DNA from: Rhodospirillum sp.
Lineage (GTDB): Bacteria; Pseudomonadota; Alphaproteobacteria; Dongiales; Dongiaceae
Length of the DNA: 64,000 bases
Direction of reading: 5' to 3'
NCBI GenBank assembly: GCA_013822765.1
Contig: PNKY01000011.1
Coordinates: 62,001 to 126,000, forward strand
The translations under genes and the position numbers were made by a program. The notes beneath the pieces are model-generated. The model ran no database searches. It was given only the letters and a program-made list of their open reading frames with translations, and was not told the origin of the DNA. This document shows positions 54,110 to 62,902 of this stretch, in pieces (position 1 is the first letter of the stretch; each line of letters begins with the position of its first letter).

Positions 54110-56133
54110 ACGGCAATTCCTTCCTGTGACGTCGGCGGCCAAGCGGCGCGCGCGTGAAGTTGGTCAAGAGTGAGGTGGCAGCGCAGCCCAAGGCCGCCTT
54201 CGCCTTCGCGCCAAGGCGGCCGCTCGGTCTCGCAGATACTGCCAGCCTGCCATGCGCATCGCCCGGCATAGACGCAGCCGGCTTCGCCGCGCCTGGGTTC
54301 GGCCGCTGTCGGCGCCTTCGACGGTTTGTCTGGCCGCTGCAAGGGTACGGGGACCGCGTGCAGCAGGCTGTGCGTATAGGGATGGAACGGCGGCGCGAAC
54401 ACCTGCTCGCGTGGACCGGTTTCCATCACCTCGCCGCCGTACAGCACACAGACATGATCGGCCAGCATCCGCACCACAGCCAGGTCGTGCGAGATGAACA
54501 GCATGGCGATGCCATGCTCCGACTTCAGCTGGCGCAGAAGGGTCAGGATATTGGCCTGCACCGAGACGTCCAGCGCCGACAGGATTTCGTCGCACAGCAG
54601 CAGCGCAGGTTTCGCCGCCAGGGCGCGGGCGATCGCCACGCGCTGGCGCTCGCCGCCGGAAAGCTGGTCGGGAAACCGCTCCTGGTATGATCCGTCGAGG
54701 CGCACGTCGTCCAACGCATCGGCGACCTTCGTCCGCGCGGCCGATCCCTCCATCTTGAAGAAATGCACCAGGGGGCGTGCGATTGCCTCGCCGATCCGGG
54801 CGCGCGGATTGAGCGATGCATCCGGATTCTGGAAGATGTACTGGATCAAACGTCGTTGCTGATCGCTCCGATCCCGCACTGCCTCAGCCAGCTTCTCGCC
54901 GCGAAGCGTGATGACGCCGCTGGCCGGCGCCGCCAGGCCGCTGATCGCCCGCGCCAACGTCGACTTCCCGCTGCCGGATTCGCCGACCAGCGCAAACACC
55001 TCGCCCTCCTTGATCTCGAACGAGGCGTCGCTGACCGCGCGGAAGCCGCGCGACTTGGGACCGTAGATCACGCTCACATGGTCGACCGACAGAACCGCCG
55101 ACCGCGCGGCCAGCGTGCCTGCGCCGGCCGCAGGCGCCGGTTCCGCGGGGACCGGCGCAATCTCCCGCCAGCGCCAGCAGGCCACAGCGCGCGCATCGTC
55201 GATGGGTTCCAACTCCTGCCGCTCGGCCACGCACTTTTCCAGCGCGTGATCGCAGCGCGGCGCGAATGGACAGCCGGGCGGCAGTTCCCGCCGTCGCAGC
55301 AAGCCGCGCAAAGGACGGGCGCGCGGCACCGACAGATCCTCGATGATGGGGATCGAGGCGATCAAGCCCTGGGTGTAGGGATGCCGCGGCTGCAGGAAGA
55401 TCTCGTCGGTCGGCGCGATCTCGACCATCCGGCCGGCATACATGACGCCGATGCGGTCCGCGATCTGCGACAGCAGGGCCAGGTCGTGCGTCACATACAG
55501 CATCGCAACGCCGATGCGGACGCGCAGCTCGCTCAGCAGCGAGATTATCTGCGCCTGCGTCGTGACGTCGAGGCCGGTCGTCGGCTCGTCCAGCACCAGC
55601 AGGTCTGGATCGCAGGCCAGCGCCATCGCGATGCAGACCCGCTGCTGCTGCCCCCCCGACAATTGATGCGGATAGCGGCGCTGGAACGCGAGATCGGCCG
55701 GCAATCCGACCAGCTTGAGGATGCTCGCAATGGCGCCGGCATCATGCGCATTCTTGGCACGGCCGTGCGCCAGCATGGTCTCGGTCAATTGGCGCCCGAT
55801 GCGAATGCCCGGGTTGAGCGCGGTGGTCGGATTCTGCGGCACGAAGGCGATCCGGTCGCCGCGCAACTGGTCCAGCTCGGCGCGCGACATCGAGGTGAGA
55901 GCCTGACTCTTGAACTGGACGTCGCCCTGCTCCACCCGCATCGACACATGCCGAAAGCCCAGCAGCTGCAGCGCTACGGTAGATTTTCCGCAACCGGATT
56001 CCCCGACCAGCCCGAACACCTCGCCGGGTTTCAGGGAGAAACTGACATCATCCACCGCGCGTGACCAACCTCCGCCCTGCCGGTAAGCGACGCTCAGGTT
56101 ACGCACCTCAAGGAGTTGATGCGCGCCGGTCAT
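54106..56133 (-). CDS. Fused double ATP-binding protein of a Dpp/Opp-type ABC importer
   Basis: A 675-residue protein with two complete ATPase units. Unit one (residues 1-330) has GLVGESGCGKSTVALQLLG, LSGGQQQRVCIAMALACDPD and LLVLDEPTTGLD. Unit two (about 345-660) has ALVGESGSGKSTLARAISG, LSGGERQRVAIARALAAKPA and LLLCDEILSALD. Each has a C-terminal Cys-containing tail (GCPFAPRCDHALEKC; GCVYAGRCAWQAGSIC) as in DppD/DppF. ATG 56133 overlaps the DppC-like stop by 4 nt. The fusion powers import through the two upstream permeases. Confidence 0.95.
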   Translation of the reverse strand: MTGAHQLLEVRNLSVAYRQGGGWSRAVDDVSFSLKPGEVFGLVGESGCGKSTVALQLLGFRHVSMRVEQGDVQFKSQALTSMSRAELDQLRGDRIAFVPQNPTTALNPGIRIGRQLTETMLAHGRAKNAHDAGAIASILKLVGLPADLAFQRRYPHQLSGGQQQRVCIAMALACDPDLLVLDEPTTGLDVTTQAQIISLLSELRVRIGVAMLYVTHDLALLSQIADRIGVMYAGRMVEIAPTDEIFLQPRHPYTQGLIASIPIIEDLSVPRARPLRGLLRRRELPPGCPFAPRCDHALEKCVAERQELEPIDDARAVACWRWREIAPVPAEPAPAAGAGTLAARSAVLSVDHVSVIYGPKSRGFRAVSDASFEIKEGEVFALVGESGSGKSTLARAISGLAAPASGVITLRGEKLAEAVRDRSDQQRRLIQYIFQNPDASLNPRARIGEAIARPLVHFFKMEGSAARTKVADALDDVRLDGSYQERFPDQLSGGERQRVAIARALAAKPALLLCDEILSALDVSVQANILTLLRQLKSEHGIAMLFISHDLAVVRMLADHVCVLYGGEVMETGPREQVFAPPFHPYTHSLLHAVPVPLQRPDKPSKAPTAAEPRRGEAGCVYAGRCAWQAGSICETERPPWREGEGGLGLRCHLTLDQLHARAAWPPTSQEGIAV

Positions 56134-57020
56134 TGGTTGCCCAGGCGCACGGTGCGGCCAAGGATGCGCGCCAAGCCCTCGGTGAACAGGTTCAAACCGA
56201 CCACCAGCGACGCCAGCGCCAGGCCCGGGCCCAGCACGGTGATGGGCGTGATGATGATGAGAGCGCGGTTCTCGCTGATCATCAGGCCCCATTCCGGAGT
56301 CGGTGGTCGCAGCCCGAAGCCGAGGAATCCCAGCGACCCGACCAGTACCGGCGCATAGCCGGCGCGCAGTGCGAACTCTACCAGCAACACGCCAGTGGCA
56401 TTAGGCAGCAGCTCGCGGCGCATGACCGACCAGGCGCTCTCGCCGCGCAGCCGCGCCACCGTGACAAAATCCCGCGTCGCGATATCCATGGCGGCGGCGC
56501 GCGCGATGCGGGCGATGCGGGGCGCATAGACCAGCGCCACCACCAGCACCACCAGGATCGGGTTGCCGGACAGTTCCGGACCGGCCGATGCAATGGCGAT
56601 CAGCGCCAGCACCAGGAACGGAATGCTGATCAGCGCCTCCAGCAGGCGCTGCAGCAGATTGTCGAACCAGCCGCCAAGATAGCCGGACAACAGCCCCAGC
56701 ACCGCGCCCACCAGGAGGCCGATGGCGGTGCCGGACAGCGAGAGCAGGATGACGATGTGCGATCCATGCACCACGCGGCTGAATACGTCGCGGCCAAGCT
56801 GATCGATGCCAAAGGGATGCGCCCAGCTCATCCCCGACAGCGGAATTCCGGTGCCCATCTGCGAAAAACCGTACGGTGCCCAGAACGGGCCCGTGATCGC
56901 CACGATCAGGTGGACCAGCAGGACGATCAGCCCGATCCGGAAGCTCTGCGGAGTCTGGCCCCACAAGGCACGATAGCGAAGCGATGCCGGCCGCGGCGCC
57001 GATGCCTGATCGACAGCCAT
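56130..57020 (-). CDS. Dpp/Opp-type ABC transporter permease (DppC-like)
   Basis: A 296-residue permease. It has the N-terminal DppC segment (IGLIVLLVHLIVAITGPFWA), the periplasmic motif HPFGIDQLGRDVFSRVVHGS, several helices and the coupling loop RDFVTVARLRGESAWSVMRR. The 3' end overlaps the ATPase gene start. Confidence 0.94.
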   Translation of the reverse strand: MAVDQASAPRPASLRYRALWGQTPQSFRIGLIVLLVHLIVAITGPFWAPYGFSQMGTGIPLSGMSWAHPFGIDQLGRDVFSRVVHGSHIVILLSLSGTAIGLLVGAVLGLLSGYLGGWFDNLLQRLLEALISIPFLVLALIAIASAGPELSGNPILVVLVVALVYAPRIARIARAAAMDIATRDFVTVARLRGESAWSVMRRELLPNATGVLLVEFALRAGYAPVLVGSLGFLGFGLRPPTPEWGLMISENRALIIITPITVLGPGLALASLVVGLNLFTEGLARILGRTVRLGNQ

Positions 57021-57021
57021 C

Positions 57022-57972
57022 TCAGGCTGTCCTCAGGCGGGGATTGAGCAGCACGGCCGCGATGTCGGCGATCAGATTGGCACCGACATAGACCAGCGCG
57101 GCGATCATGACCGTCGTCTCGATCACCGGCAGGTCCCGCAGCTGCAGCGAATCCACCAGCAGGCTGCCGAAACCCGGATAGGAAAACACCTTCTCCACCA
57201 CCACCACGCCTCCGACCAGGTAGGCAAGGTTCAGCGCCGTCACGTTGAGCGTCGGCACCAGGGCATTGGGCAGAGCGTGGCGCAGCAGAACGCGCTTCGC
57301 GCTGAGCCCCTTCAGCTCCGCCATACGGACATAGTCGGAATCAAGCACCTCGATCAGGTTGTCGCGCAGCATGCGCACGGCATAGACGGCCATCACGATC
57401 GCAAGGGTCAGCGCCGGCAGGGTCATGGCGCGCAGATAGTCCAGCGCACTCGACGAATGGTCGACCAGCGAGATCGCCGGCAGGATGGGCACCAGCACCA
57501 CGAAGGTGAAGAGCAGAATTGTCGCCAGCAGGAAGTCTGGCATCGACAGCAGGACCAGCGTGACGATGGAAAGGGCGTGATCCACCGGCCGGTCGCGGCG
57601 GATCGCCTGGATCAGCGCCGGCAGCACCGTCAGAGGCAGATAAAGGAGGAACGCATAGAGCGAGAGCAGCACAGTGTTGTAGATGCGCGGCGCCAGTATA
57701 GCCGTTACCGGCCGGCTGGAGACGAGGGATTGGCCAAAATCTCCGGACAGCAATCCACCAAGCCAGTGAAGGTAGCGCACGGGCGCCGGATCATTGAGCC
57801 CCAGCTTGATGCGCAGCAATTCGAGCGCTTCGGGCGTTGCGTCGCGGCCGAGAATGCGGGAGGCCACGTCGCCCGGCAGCACCTCCAGCACGCCAAACAC
57901 GATCAGCGACACGATCAGGAGCGTCAGAACGGACAGCAGAATGCGGCCGGCCACGAGCCTCAGAATCGGCAA
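57022..57972 (-). CDS. Dpp/Opp-type ABC transporter permease (DppB-like)
   Basis: A 316-residue permease. No ATG fits; I chose TTG 57972, which follows GGGGGA and gives a normal DppB start (LPILRLVAGRILLSVLTLLI). Visible features are VLEVLPGDVASRILGRDATP, the coupling segment YVRMAELKGLSAKRVLLRHA and the late VEKVFSYPGFGSLLVDSLQL. It pairs with the DppC-like permease 1 nt downstream. Confidence 0.9.
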   Translation of the reverse strand: MPILRLVAGRILLSVLTLLIVSLIVFGVLEVLPGDVASRILGRDATPEALELLRIKLGLNDPAPVRYLHWLGGLLSGDFGQSLVSSRPVTAILAPRIYNTVLLSLYAFLLYLPLTVLPALIQAIRRDRPVDHALSIVTLVLLSMPDFLLATILLFTFVVLVPILPAISLVDHSSSALDYLRAMTLPALTLAIVMAVYAVRMLRDNLIEVLDSDYVRMAELKGLSAKRVLLRHALPNALVPTLNVTALNLAYLVGGVVVVEKVFSYPGFGSLLVDSLQLRDLPVIETTVMIAALVYVGANLIADIAAVLLNPRLRTA

Positions 57973-58064
57973 ATGCAGTCCCCCGCTTGCGCAGCGTCGC
58001 CGTGAGAACCATTCAAAAATGGAGCGGGCGCCGGCGGACCACCGGCGCCCGCATCCAGGCAAGC

Positions 58065-59594
58065 CTACTTGCTGCAGCTCAGATCTTCAAAGTTCAAATT
58101 GAAGTTCTGCGCCAGCGGCGTGTAGCCCTCGCAGCCCTTGCGCAATGCCAAGACCTGGTGAACGAACATCGGAAGCACCAGCCCGCCCTCCTTCGCCAGC
58201 AATTCTCCCGTCTGCTGGAACAGCTTTTGCCGCTCCGCCGCATCGACGGTGGTGTTCGCCTTCAGCAGCAGCGCATCGTAGTCCGGCCGCTCCCAGTGGG
58301 TTTCCTTCCATTTGGCGCTCTGCGTATAGGCGACGGCCAAACCTTCCCCAGGCGGACGCATCGACCAGGCGGAGGTCACGGCCGATTGCTTCAGCCAGAC
58401 ATCGTCCCAGAAGCTCTCCGCCGGCGTCACGATCACGTTGATGTCGATGCCGGCGGGCTTCGCCATTTCCGCATAGACCTGCGCCATGCGGACCATGCCT
58501 GGGACGCCTTCCGCGGTGTAGAGGTCGAACTTCAGCCCGTCCTTGTGACCGGCCTCTGCTAGCAGCTTCTTGGCCAGCTCGTAGTCCTGCTTCGGCGCTT
58601 CCTTGACGTACGACGCCGGATTGGCGACCGGCACCGGATTGTCGGCGCCAGGCTCGCCGAAGCCAAGGAGCACGGTGTCGACCATCGCCTGCCGGTCGAC
58701 CACCGCCTTCAGTGCCTCGCGGACCTTGACATCGTCGAACGGCTTGGCATCGACCCAGAACGAAATCGTCATGGAGTTCGACGCCGCTGTTTCCAGCAGC
58801 ACGACCGACGGATCGTCCTTCAACGCGGGAATGACCGATGGATCGACGTTCAGCATCAGATCCACCTCGCCGGACTTGATCGCCGACACGGCGGCGACCG
58901 CTTCCTGCGCGACCGTGACCTTGATGCATTCTGCCTTCGGCTTGCCGGCATCCCAGTAGTTCGGGTTCTTGCGCAGGATGCGCACCGGCGCATTCGGCGT
59001 GAATTCTTCCTGCATGAAGGGACCAGTGCCGTCACCGTGGAGCCGCAGATCTGCCTGCTTGGCGCCGTCGGGCACGATGTTGGTGAACTTGTTGCTGATG
59101 AGAACCGGCAGCTCCACCACCTGCTTCTTGGTGGTGAACGTCACCGTGTGCGCATCCGGCGCCTTGATTCCGTCCGGATCGAGGAACTCGAGCACGGCGC
59201 GGGCGCCGGAACCCGTCTTCTCGTCCAGCAGGCGCTTGAAGCTGTAGACGACGTCGGCGGATGAGAAGTCCTTGCCGCTATGGAATTTGACGCCATCGCG
59301 CAGCTTGAAGGTCCAGGTCAGGCCGTCATCCGACACACCCCATTCGGTCGCCAGCTCCGGCAGGACATTGAAGTTGTCATCGATGTCGACCAGGCGGTTA
59401 TAGACCGCGAACGTGTGGTAGGCATCGTCGCCGGAATGCATGTCGGCGGGATCCATCGACTGCTTCTCGCCGCTCCACTCGTATCCCAACACCTTCACAC
59501 ATTCGTCGCCCGCCGCGGCGAGCGCCGCGCTCGACAGCCCCGCCATCACGAGCGCGCCGATCGCCGCGCCGCACATCAATCGTGCCAATTTCAT
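58065..59594 (-). CDS. Dpp/Opp-type substrate-binding protein (SBP_bac_5)
   Basis: A 509-residue periplasmic protein with a Sec signal (RLMCGAAIGALVMAGLSSAALA). The mature chain has the family pattern: SMDPADMHSGDDAYHTFAVY, ELATEWGVSDDGLTWTFKLR, DGVKFHSGKDFSSADVVYSF, and late VREALKAVVDRQAMVDTVLL. ATG 59594 follows GGGAGG. First gene of the operon. Although such proteins often bind peptides, many alphaproteobacterial ones bind sugar acids or oligosaccharides, which fits the neighbouring dehydratases. Confidence 0.94.
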   Translation of the reverse strand: MKLARLMCGAAIGALVMAGLSSAALAAAGDECVKVLGYEWSGEKQSMDPADMHSGDDAYHTFAVYNRLVDIDDNFNVLPELATEWGVSDDGLTWTFKLRDGVKFHSGKDFSSADVVYSFKRLLDEKTGSGARAVLEFLDPDGIKAPDAHTVTFTTKKQVVELPVLISNKFTNIVPDGAKQADLRLHGDGTGPFMQEEFTPNAPVRILRKNPNYWDAGKPKAECIKVTVAQEAVAAVSAIKSGEVDLMLNVDPSVIPALKDDPSVVLLETAASNSMTISFWVDAKPFDDVKVREALKAVVDRQAMVDTVLLGFGEPGADNPVPVANPASYVKEAPKQDYELAKKLLAEAGHKDGLKFDLYTAEGVPGMVRMAQVYAEMAKPAGIDINVIVTPAESFWDDVWLKQSAVTSAWSMRPPGEGLAVAYTQSAKWKETHWERPDYDALLLKANTTVDAAERQKLFQQTGELLAKEGGLVLPMFVHQVLALRKGCEGYTPLAQNFNLNFEDLSCSK

Positions 59595-59649
59595 CGCTAC
59601 CTCCCTGCTCTCGTTGTCACGCTGCGTTTGCCGAGCGTGCCGCGCCAAA

Positions 59650-59665
59650 TTCCAGAATGCTGGAC
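59650..59665. promoter_or_regulatory. IclR-type operator palindrome 2
   Basis: TTCCAG-AATG-CTGGAC, one base off a perfect palindrome. It lies in the 138-bp gap between the divergent Dpp-type operon and the solute-binding-like gene, so one site could control both. Confidence 0.65.
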
Positions 59666-59732
59666 TGTTGTACGCATTTATAGAATGGTAGGTTAGCTGG
59701 AATTGCCCTTAAGTCAACGGGGAGAGCGCTAG

Positions 59733-60872
59733 ATGCCGCCTATACGCTTGCGTGGAATGACGTGGGATCATCGCCGCGCGGTGGATCCGCTGCTGGCGAC
59801 GCAAGCGATGTTCGCGCAGCAGCATCCCGGCATCGAGATCGAGTGGTCGTCGCGCCCCTTGCATGGGTTTGAATTCACGCCGGTTGCCGAACTGGCGCGA
59901 TCCTACGACTTGATCATCCTCGATCATCCGTTCTGCGGTGACATCGCGGCCAGCAACTGCCTGTTGCCGCTGGACGATATTGTTACCGGCGACATGCGAT
60001 CCGTCTTCGTCGGGCCCTCGCTCGAAACCTATACCTATCTGGGAAAAATCTGGGCACTGCCAGTGGACGCGGCATGCCAGGTGGCAGTGTCGCGACCCGA
60101 TCTGATGGCGCGGCTCGAGAATGCCCCGCCGGCGGATTGGGCAGCATTGCTCGATCTCGGCCGAAAGGCGGCACGGCACGACATCAAGCTTGCAATCGGA
60201 TTGCGCGGCGTTCACAGCCTGATGACGTTCTTCACATTGTGCGCCAATCTCGGCAGGCCCTGCGCGACCTCGTCCCGTGAACCATTCGCCGACTTGGGCA
60301 CGGCGCGCTCGGCTCTTGAGCATTTGCGCGACCTGTTGGCGCTATGCCCACGCGAGGCGTTGGACTGGAACAGCATCGCGCTGCACGACGTCATGGTGGC
60401 GCGCGACGATCTGGTCTTCTGCCCGGCGGTCTATTGCTATGGGACGTATGCCGAGGCCGACCAGCGGCGGCCGTTGCGTTTCCATGATTTTCCAGGCCCA
60501 TCCGGGCCGCGCGGCTCGACCATCGGCGGAACGGGGCTCGGCATCTCTGCGCATTGCGTCAATCCGGAAGCAGCGTTGACCTATGCGTGTTTTGCCGCCA
60601 CCGCCGCTACCCAATCGGCGTTCACGCTGCACCATGGTCAGCCGGCAAGGGCCGAATGCTGGAGCGATCCGGAGATCAACGCCAGGTTCGGCGGCTGCTA
60701 CCGCGACACACGCAAGACGATGGAAGGATGCTGGATCCGGCCGCGCTTTGCCGGCTATCTCGGCTTCCAGGCCAAGGCCGGCGATCTGATTGAGCATCAT
60801 TTGCGCGGCGCGTTGAACGAACGCGACCTGCTCGATCGGCTGCAGAAGTTGTTCGAGGCGTCGGCGACCTAG
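59733..60872 (+). CDS. Solute-binding-like protein without export signal
   Basis: A 379-residue protein with the fold features of periplasmic binding proteins (LRGMTWDHRRAVDPLLATQA; YDLIILDHPFCGDIAASNCL; LEHLRDLLALCPREALDWNS; FAGYLGFQAKAGDLIEHHLR) but beginning directly with the mature domain, with no signal peptide. The start region (MPPIRLRGMTWDH) matches a family of signal-less proteins often found next to catabolic genes. It may sense or buffer the ligand in the cytosol. It is divergent from the Dpp-type operon and convergent with iclR (4-nt overlap). Confidence 0.8.
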   Translation: MPPIRLRGMTWDHRRAVDPLLATQAMFAQQHPGIEIEWSSRPLHGFEFTPVAELARSYDLIILDHPFCGDIAASNCLLPLDDIVTGDMRSVFVGPSLETYTYLGKIWALPVDAACQVAVSRPDLMARLENAPPADWAALLDLGRKAARHDIKLAIGLRGVHSLMTFFTLCANLGRPCATSSREPFADLGTARSALEHLRDLLALCPREALDWNSIALHDVMVARDDLVFCPAVYCYGTYAEADQRRPLRFHDFPGPSGPRGSTIGGTGLGISAHCVNPEAALTYACFAATAATQSAFTLHHGQPARAECWSDPEINARFGGCYRDTRKTMEGCWIRPRFAGYLGFQAKAGDLIEHHLRGALNERDLLDRLQKLFEASAT

Positions 60873-61693
60873 TGGGCGCCAAGGCGGCCGGATAGCTTGG
60901 CCGACGCCTCCCGCACGCGCCTGATCAACTCATCGCGGTTCTGCTTGCCCAGGCGATGTTCCGGCGCAACGACGCTGATCGCCGCAACGCAGCGACCACT
61001 GCCGTCAATGACGGGGGCAGCCACGCAGCCGGCATGCTCGTTGGTCTCGTTGAGCTCGGTGGCATAGCCCTGCTTGCGGAACTTGCGGATCTGCTGGATC
61101 AGCTTCGGAACGTCGGTGATCGAACGTCCGGTGGGCGATTGCCGGACCGAACGCTTCAACAGGGCGCCGAGGGTCGCATCATCCAGGTCTGAAACCAGGA
61201 GCCGGCCGGCCGCCGCCCAGTTCACCGGCACGCGCGAGCCCACGCGGCTGATGATGCGGATCGATCGCGACCCCTCCTCCTTCAGCAGGACGAGCATCAT
61301 GTCGTTTTCGAGCACCGAAAGCTGCACCGTCTCGCCGGTGGCGTCGCGCAGCTCTTCGACGATCTGGCTGCCATCGCGCAGCAGGTCGACCTGGCCGCGA
61401 TAGGCCATCCCAAGTTCGAATAGTTTCCGGCCCAGGAACAAGCCGGCGCCGCGTCCTGACGGCTCCAGATATCCGGCCTCGGTCAGAGTCCGGACAAGTT
61501 CATAGGCAGTCGATTTGGGAATTTGCAACGCCGCGACGATCGCACCCACGGTCGCCGGCTCGCCCTTCTGCAGCAGGAATTCGAACATTTCCAACGCGCG
61601 CCGAACACTGCGCGAACCACCCTGCTCGTCATCGGCAGCGGCGGATACCAACTGGACAGCGGCGCGAGCGCGCGCCTTTCCTGCTTGCGTCAT
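60869..61693 (-). CDS. IclR family transcriptional regulator
   Basis: A 274-residue regulator from ATG 61693 (MTQAGKARARAAVQLVSAAA). The winged helix-turn-helix spans about residues 30-90 (RRALEMFEFLLQKGEPATVG, then LQIPKSTAYELVRTLTEAGY). The effector domain follows (SVLENDMMLVLLKEEGSRSI; VPVNWAAAGRLLVSDLDDAT; EHAGCVAAPVIDGSGRCVAA). It is divergent from enolase-superfamily gene C, with two operator-like sites between them, and is the natural candidate to bind all the palindromes in this region. The effector is unknown. Confidence 0.93.
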   Translation of the reverse strand: MTQAGKARARAAVQLVSAAADDEQGGSRSVRRALEMFEFLLQKGEPATVGAIVAALQIPKSTAYELVRTLTEAGYLEPSGRGAGLFLGRKLFELGMAYRGQVDLLRDGSQIVEELRDATGETVQLSVLENDMMLVLLKEEGSRSIRIISRVGSRVPVNWAAAGRLLVSDLDDATLGALLKRSVRQSPTGRSITDVPKLIQQIRKFRKQGYATELNETNEHAGCVAAPVIDGSGRCVAAISVVAPEHRLGKQNRDELIRRVREASAKLSGRLGAH

Positions 61694-61701
61694 GTGTCGG
61701 A

Positions 61702-61737
61702 TTCCAACATTCTGGACCAGTATCCAATATTTCAGAC
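61702..61737. promoter_or_regulatory. IclR-type operator palindromes 3 and 4 (tandem)
   Basis: TTCCAA-CATT-CTGGAC (61702-61717) and a weaker ATCCAA-TATT-TCAGAC (61722-61737) lie 20 bp apart centre to centre, two helical turns. They begin 9 bp upstream of the iclR start and 34 bp upstream of the enolase-C start, so they should control both genes. Confidence 0.62.
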
Positions 61738-61771
61738 GATCGCGCAAATCCGCGCGACGAAGGACGGGGCG

Positions 61772-62902
61772 ATGAAGATTACCGACATCGAGGTGATCGA
61801 ACTCCGGGTGCCCGGGTGGACCGGTGCGACCTTCGACGGGTCATACGACAATTGTCTTGTTCTCGTCCACACGGATGGCGGCGTCACCGGCATCGCCGAG
61901 GTAGACAGCGTTCCCTCGGTCATCCGCGCCATCATTGCCGCGCCACGCTCCCATACCCATGCCATGGGATTGAAGGAGATTGTGGTCGGACAAGACCCCC
62001 TGCAGGTCGAGGCCATGTGGGACCGGATGTATGACTGGACCAGCTATTACGGCCGCCGCGGTGTCGTCATCCATGCCATGAGCGCGATCGACATCGCGTT
62101 GTGGGACATCCGCGGCAAGGTCGAGGGCAAGCCGGTGGCCGACCTGCTGGGCCAGCGGAAACGCAATCGCCTGCTGGCTTACGGAACGGTCTATCCGCTG
62201 GGCGAGACGCCCGACGACGTGCGCGGCAATATCGATCGCGGGCTGAAGCTCGGCCTGAAGGCAATCAAGATCGTCGCCGATCCGCACTGGCGCCTGGATG
62301 TCCGCAAGGCGGAAACCATCATCCGCACCGCCCGTGATCACGTGGGCCCGGACATCCGGTTGATGGTGGATGCGGCCACCGCCTGGGACAAGGCCGAGGA
62401 TGGACTGCCGCTGATGCCGATCTTCCGCGACAACAACTTCCTCTGGGTCGAAGCGCCGCTGCCGATCGACGATCTGGAAGGACACGCGCGGTTCCAGGGT
62501 TTCGGCATTCCGATCGGCGGCGGCGATCTCGGCCTCACCACGCGCTACGAGTATGAGCATGCCTTCGAGGTGGGCAAGATCGACATCGCCCAGCCGGACG
62601 TGACCATGGCCGGCGGTCTGACCGAGCTCATGCGCATTGCCGCGGTCGCAAAGAAGCGCGGCAAACGCGTGGTCACGCACGGCTACAAGTCGAACATCAC
62701 CATCGCCGCCAACCTGGCGTTCCTGTCGCAGCATTGGGACGACGAGCCGGCTGAGTATTCCACCAGCCAGTCGCCAATCCGCTGGAACCTGACGCGCGAG
62801 AAATTCGATATCGGCAGCGACGGCCGCATCCAGGTGCCGGAGACGCCCGGCCTCGGCGTCAGCCTCGACACCGCGACAGCCGAGAAGTTCCGGATCAGCT
62901 AG
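61772..62902 (+). CDS. Enolase-superfamily dehydratase/racemase C
   Basis: A 376-residue enzyme from ATG 61772 (MKITDIEVIELRVPGWTGAT). It has Lys in LKAIKIVADPHW, metal ligands in LMVDAATAWDKA and LWVEAPLPIDD, and Asp in place of the usual third Glu (GGGDLGLTTRYEYE), followed by IAQPDVTMAGGLTE and the general-base His in VVTHGYKSNITIAA. It shares GRRGVVIHAMSAIDIALWDI with B and D. The gene converges on gene D, with their stop codons overlapping in a single CTAG. Confidence 0.9.
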   Translation: MKITDIEVIELRVPGWTGATFDGSYDNCLVLVHTDGGVTGIAEVDSVPSVIRAIIAAPRSHTHAMGLKEIVVGQDPLQVEAMWDRMYDWTSYYGRRGVVIHAMSAIDIALWDIRGKVEGKPVADLLGQRKRNRLLAYGTVYPLGETPDDVRGNIDRGLKLGLKAIKIVADPHWRLDVRKAETIIRTARDHVGPDIRLMVDAATAWDKAEDGLPLMPIFRDNNFLWVEAPLPIDDLEGHARFQGFGIPIGGGDLGLTTRYEYEHAFEVGKIDIAQPDVTMAGGLTELMRIAAVAKKRGKRVVTHGYKSNITIAANLAFLSQHWDDEPAEYSTSQSPIRWNLTREKFDIGSDGRIQVPETPGLGVSLDTATAEKFRIS

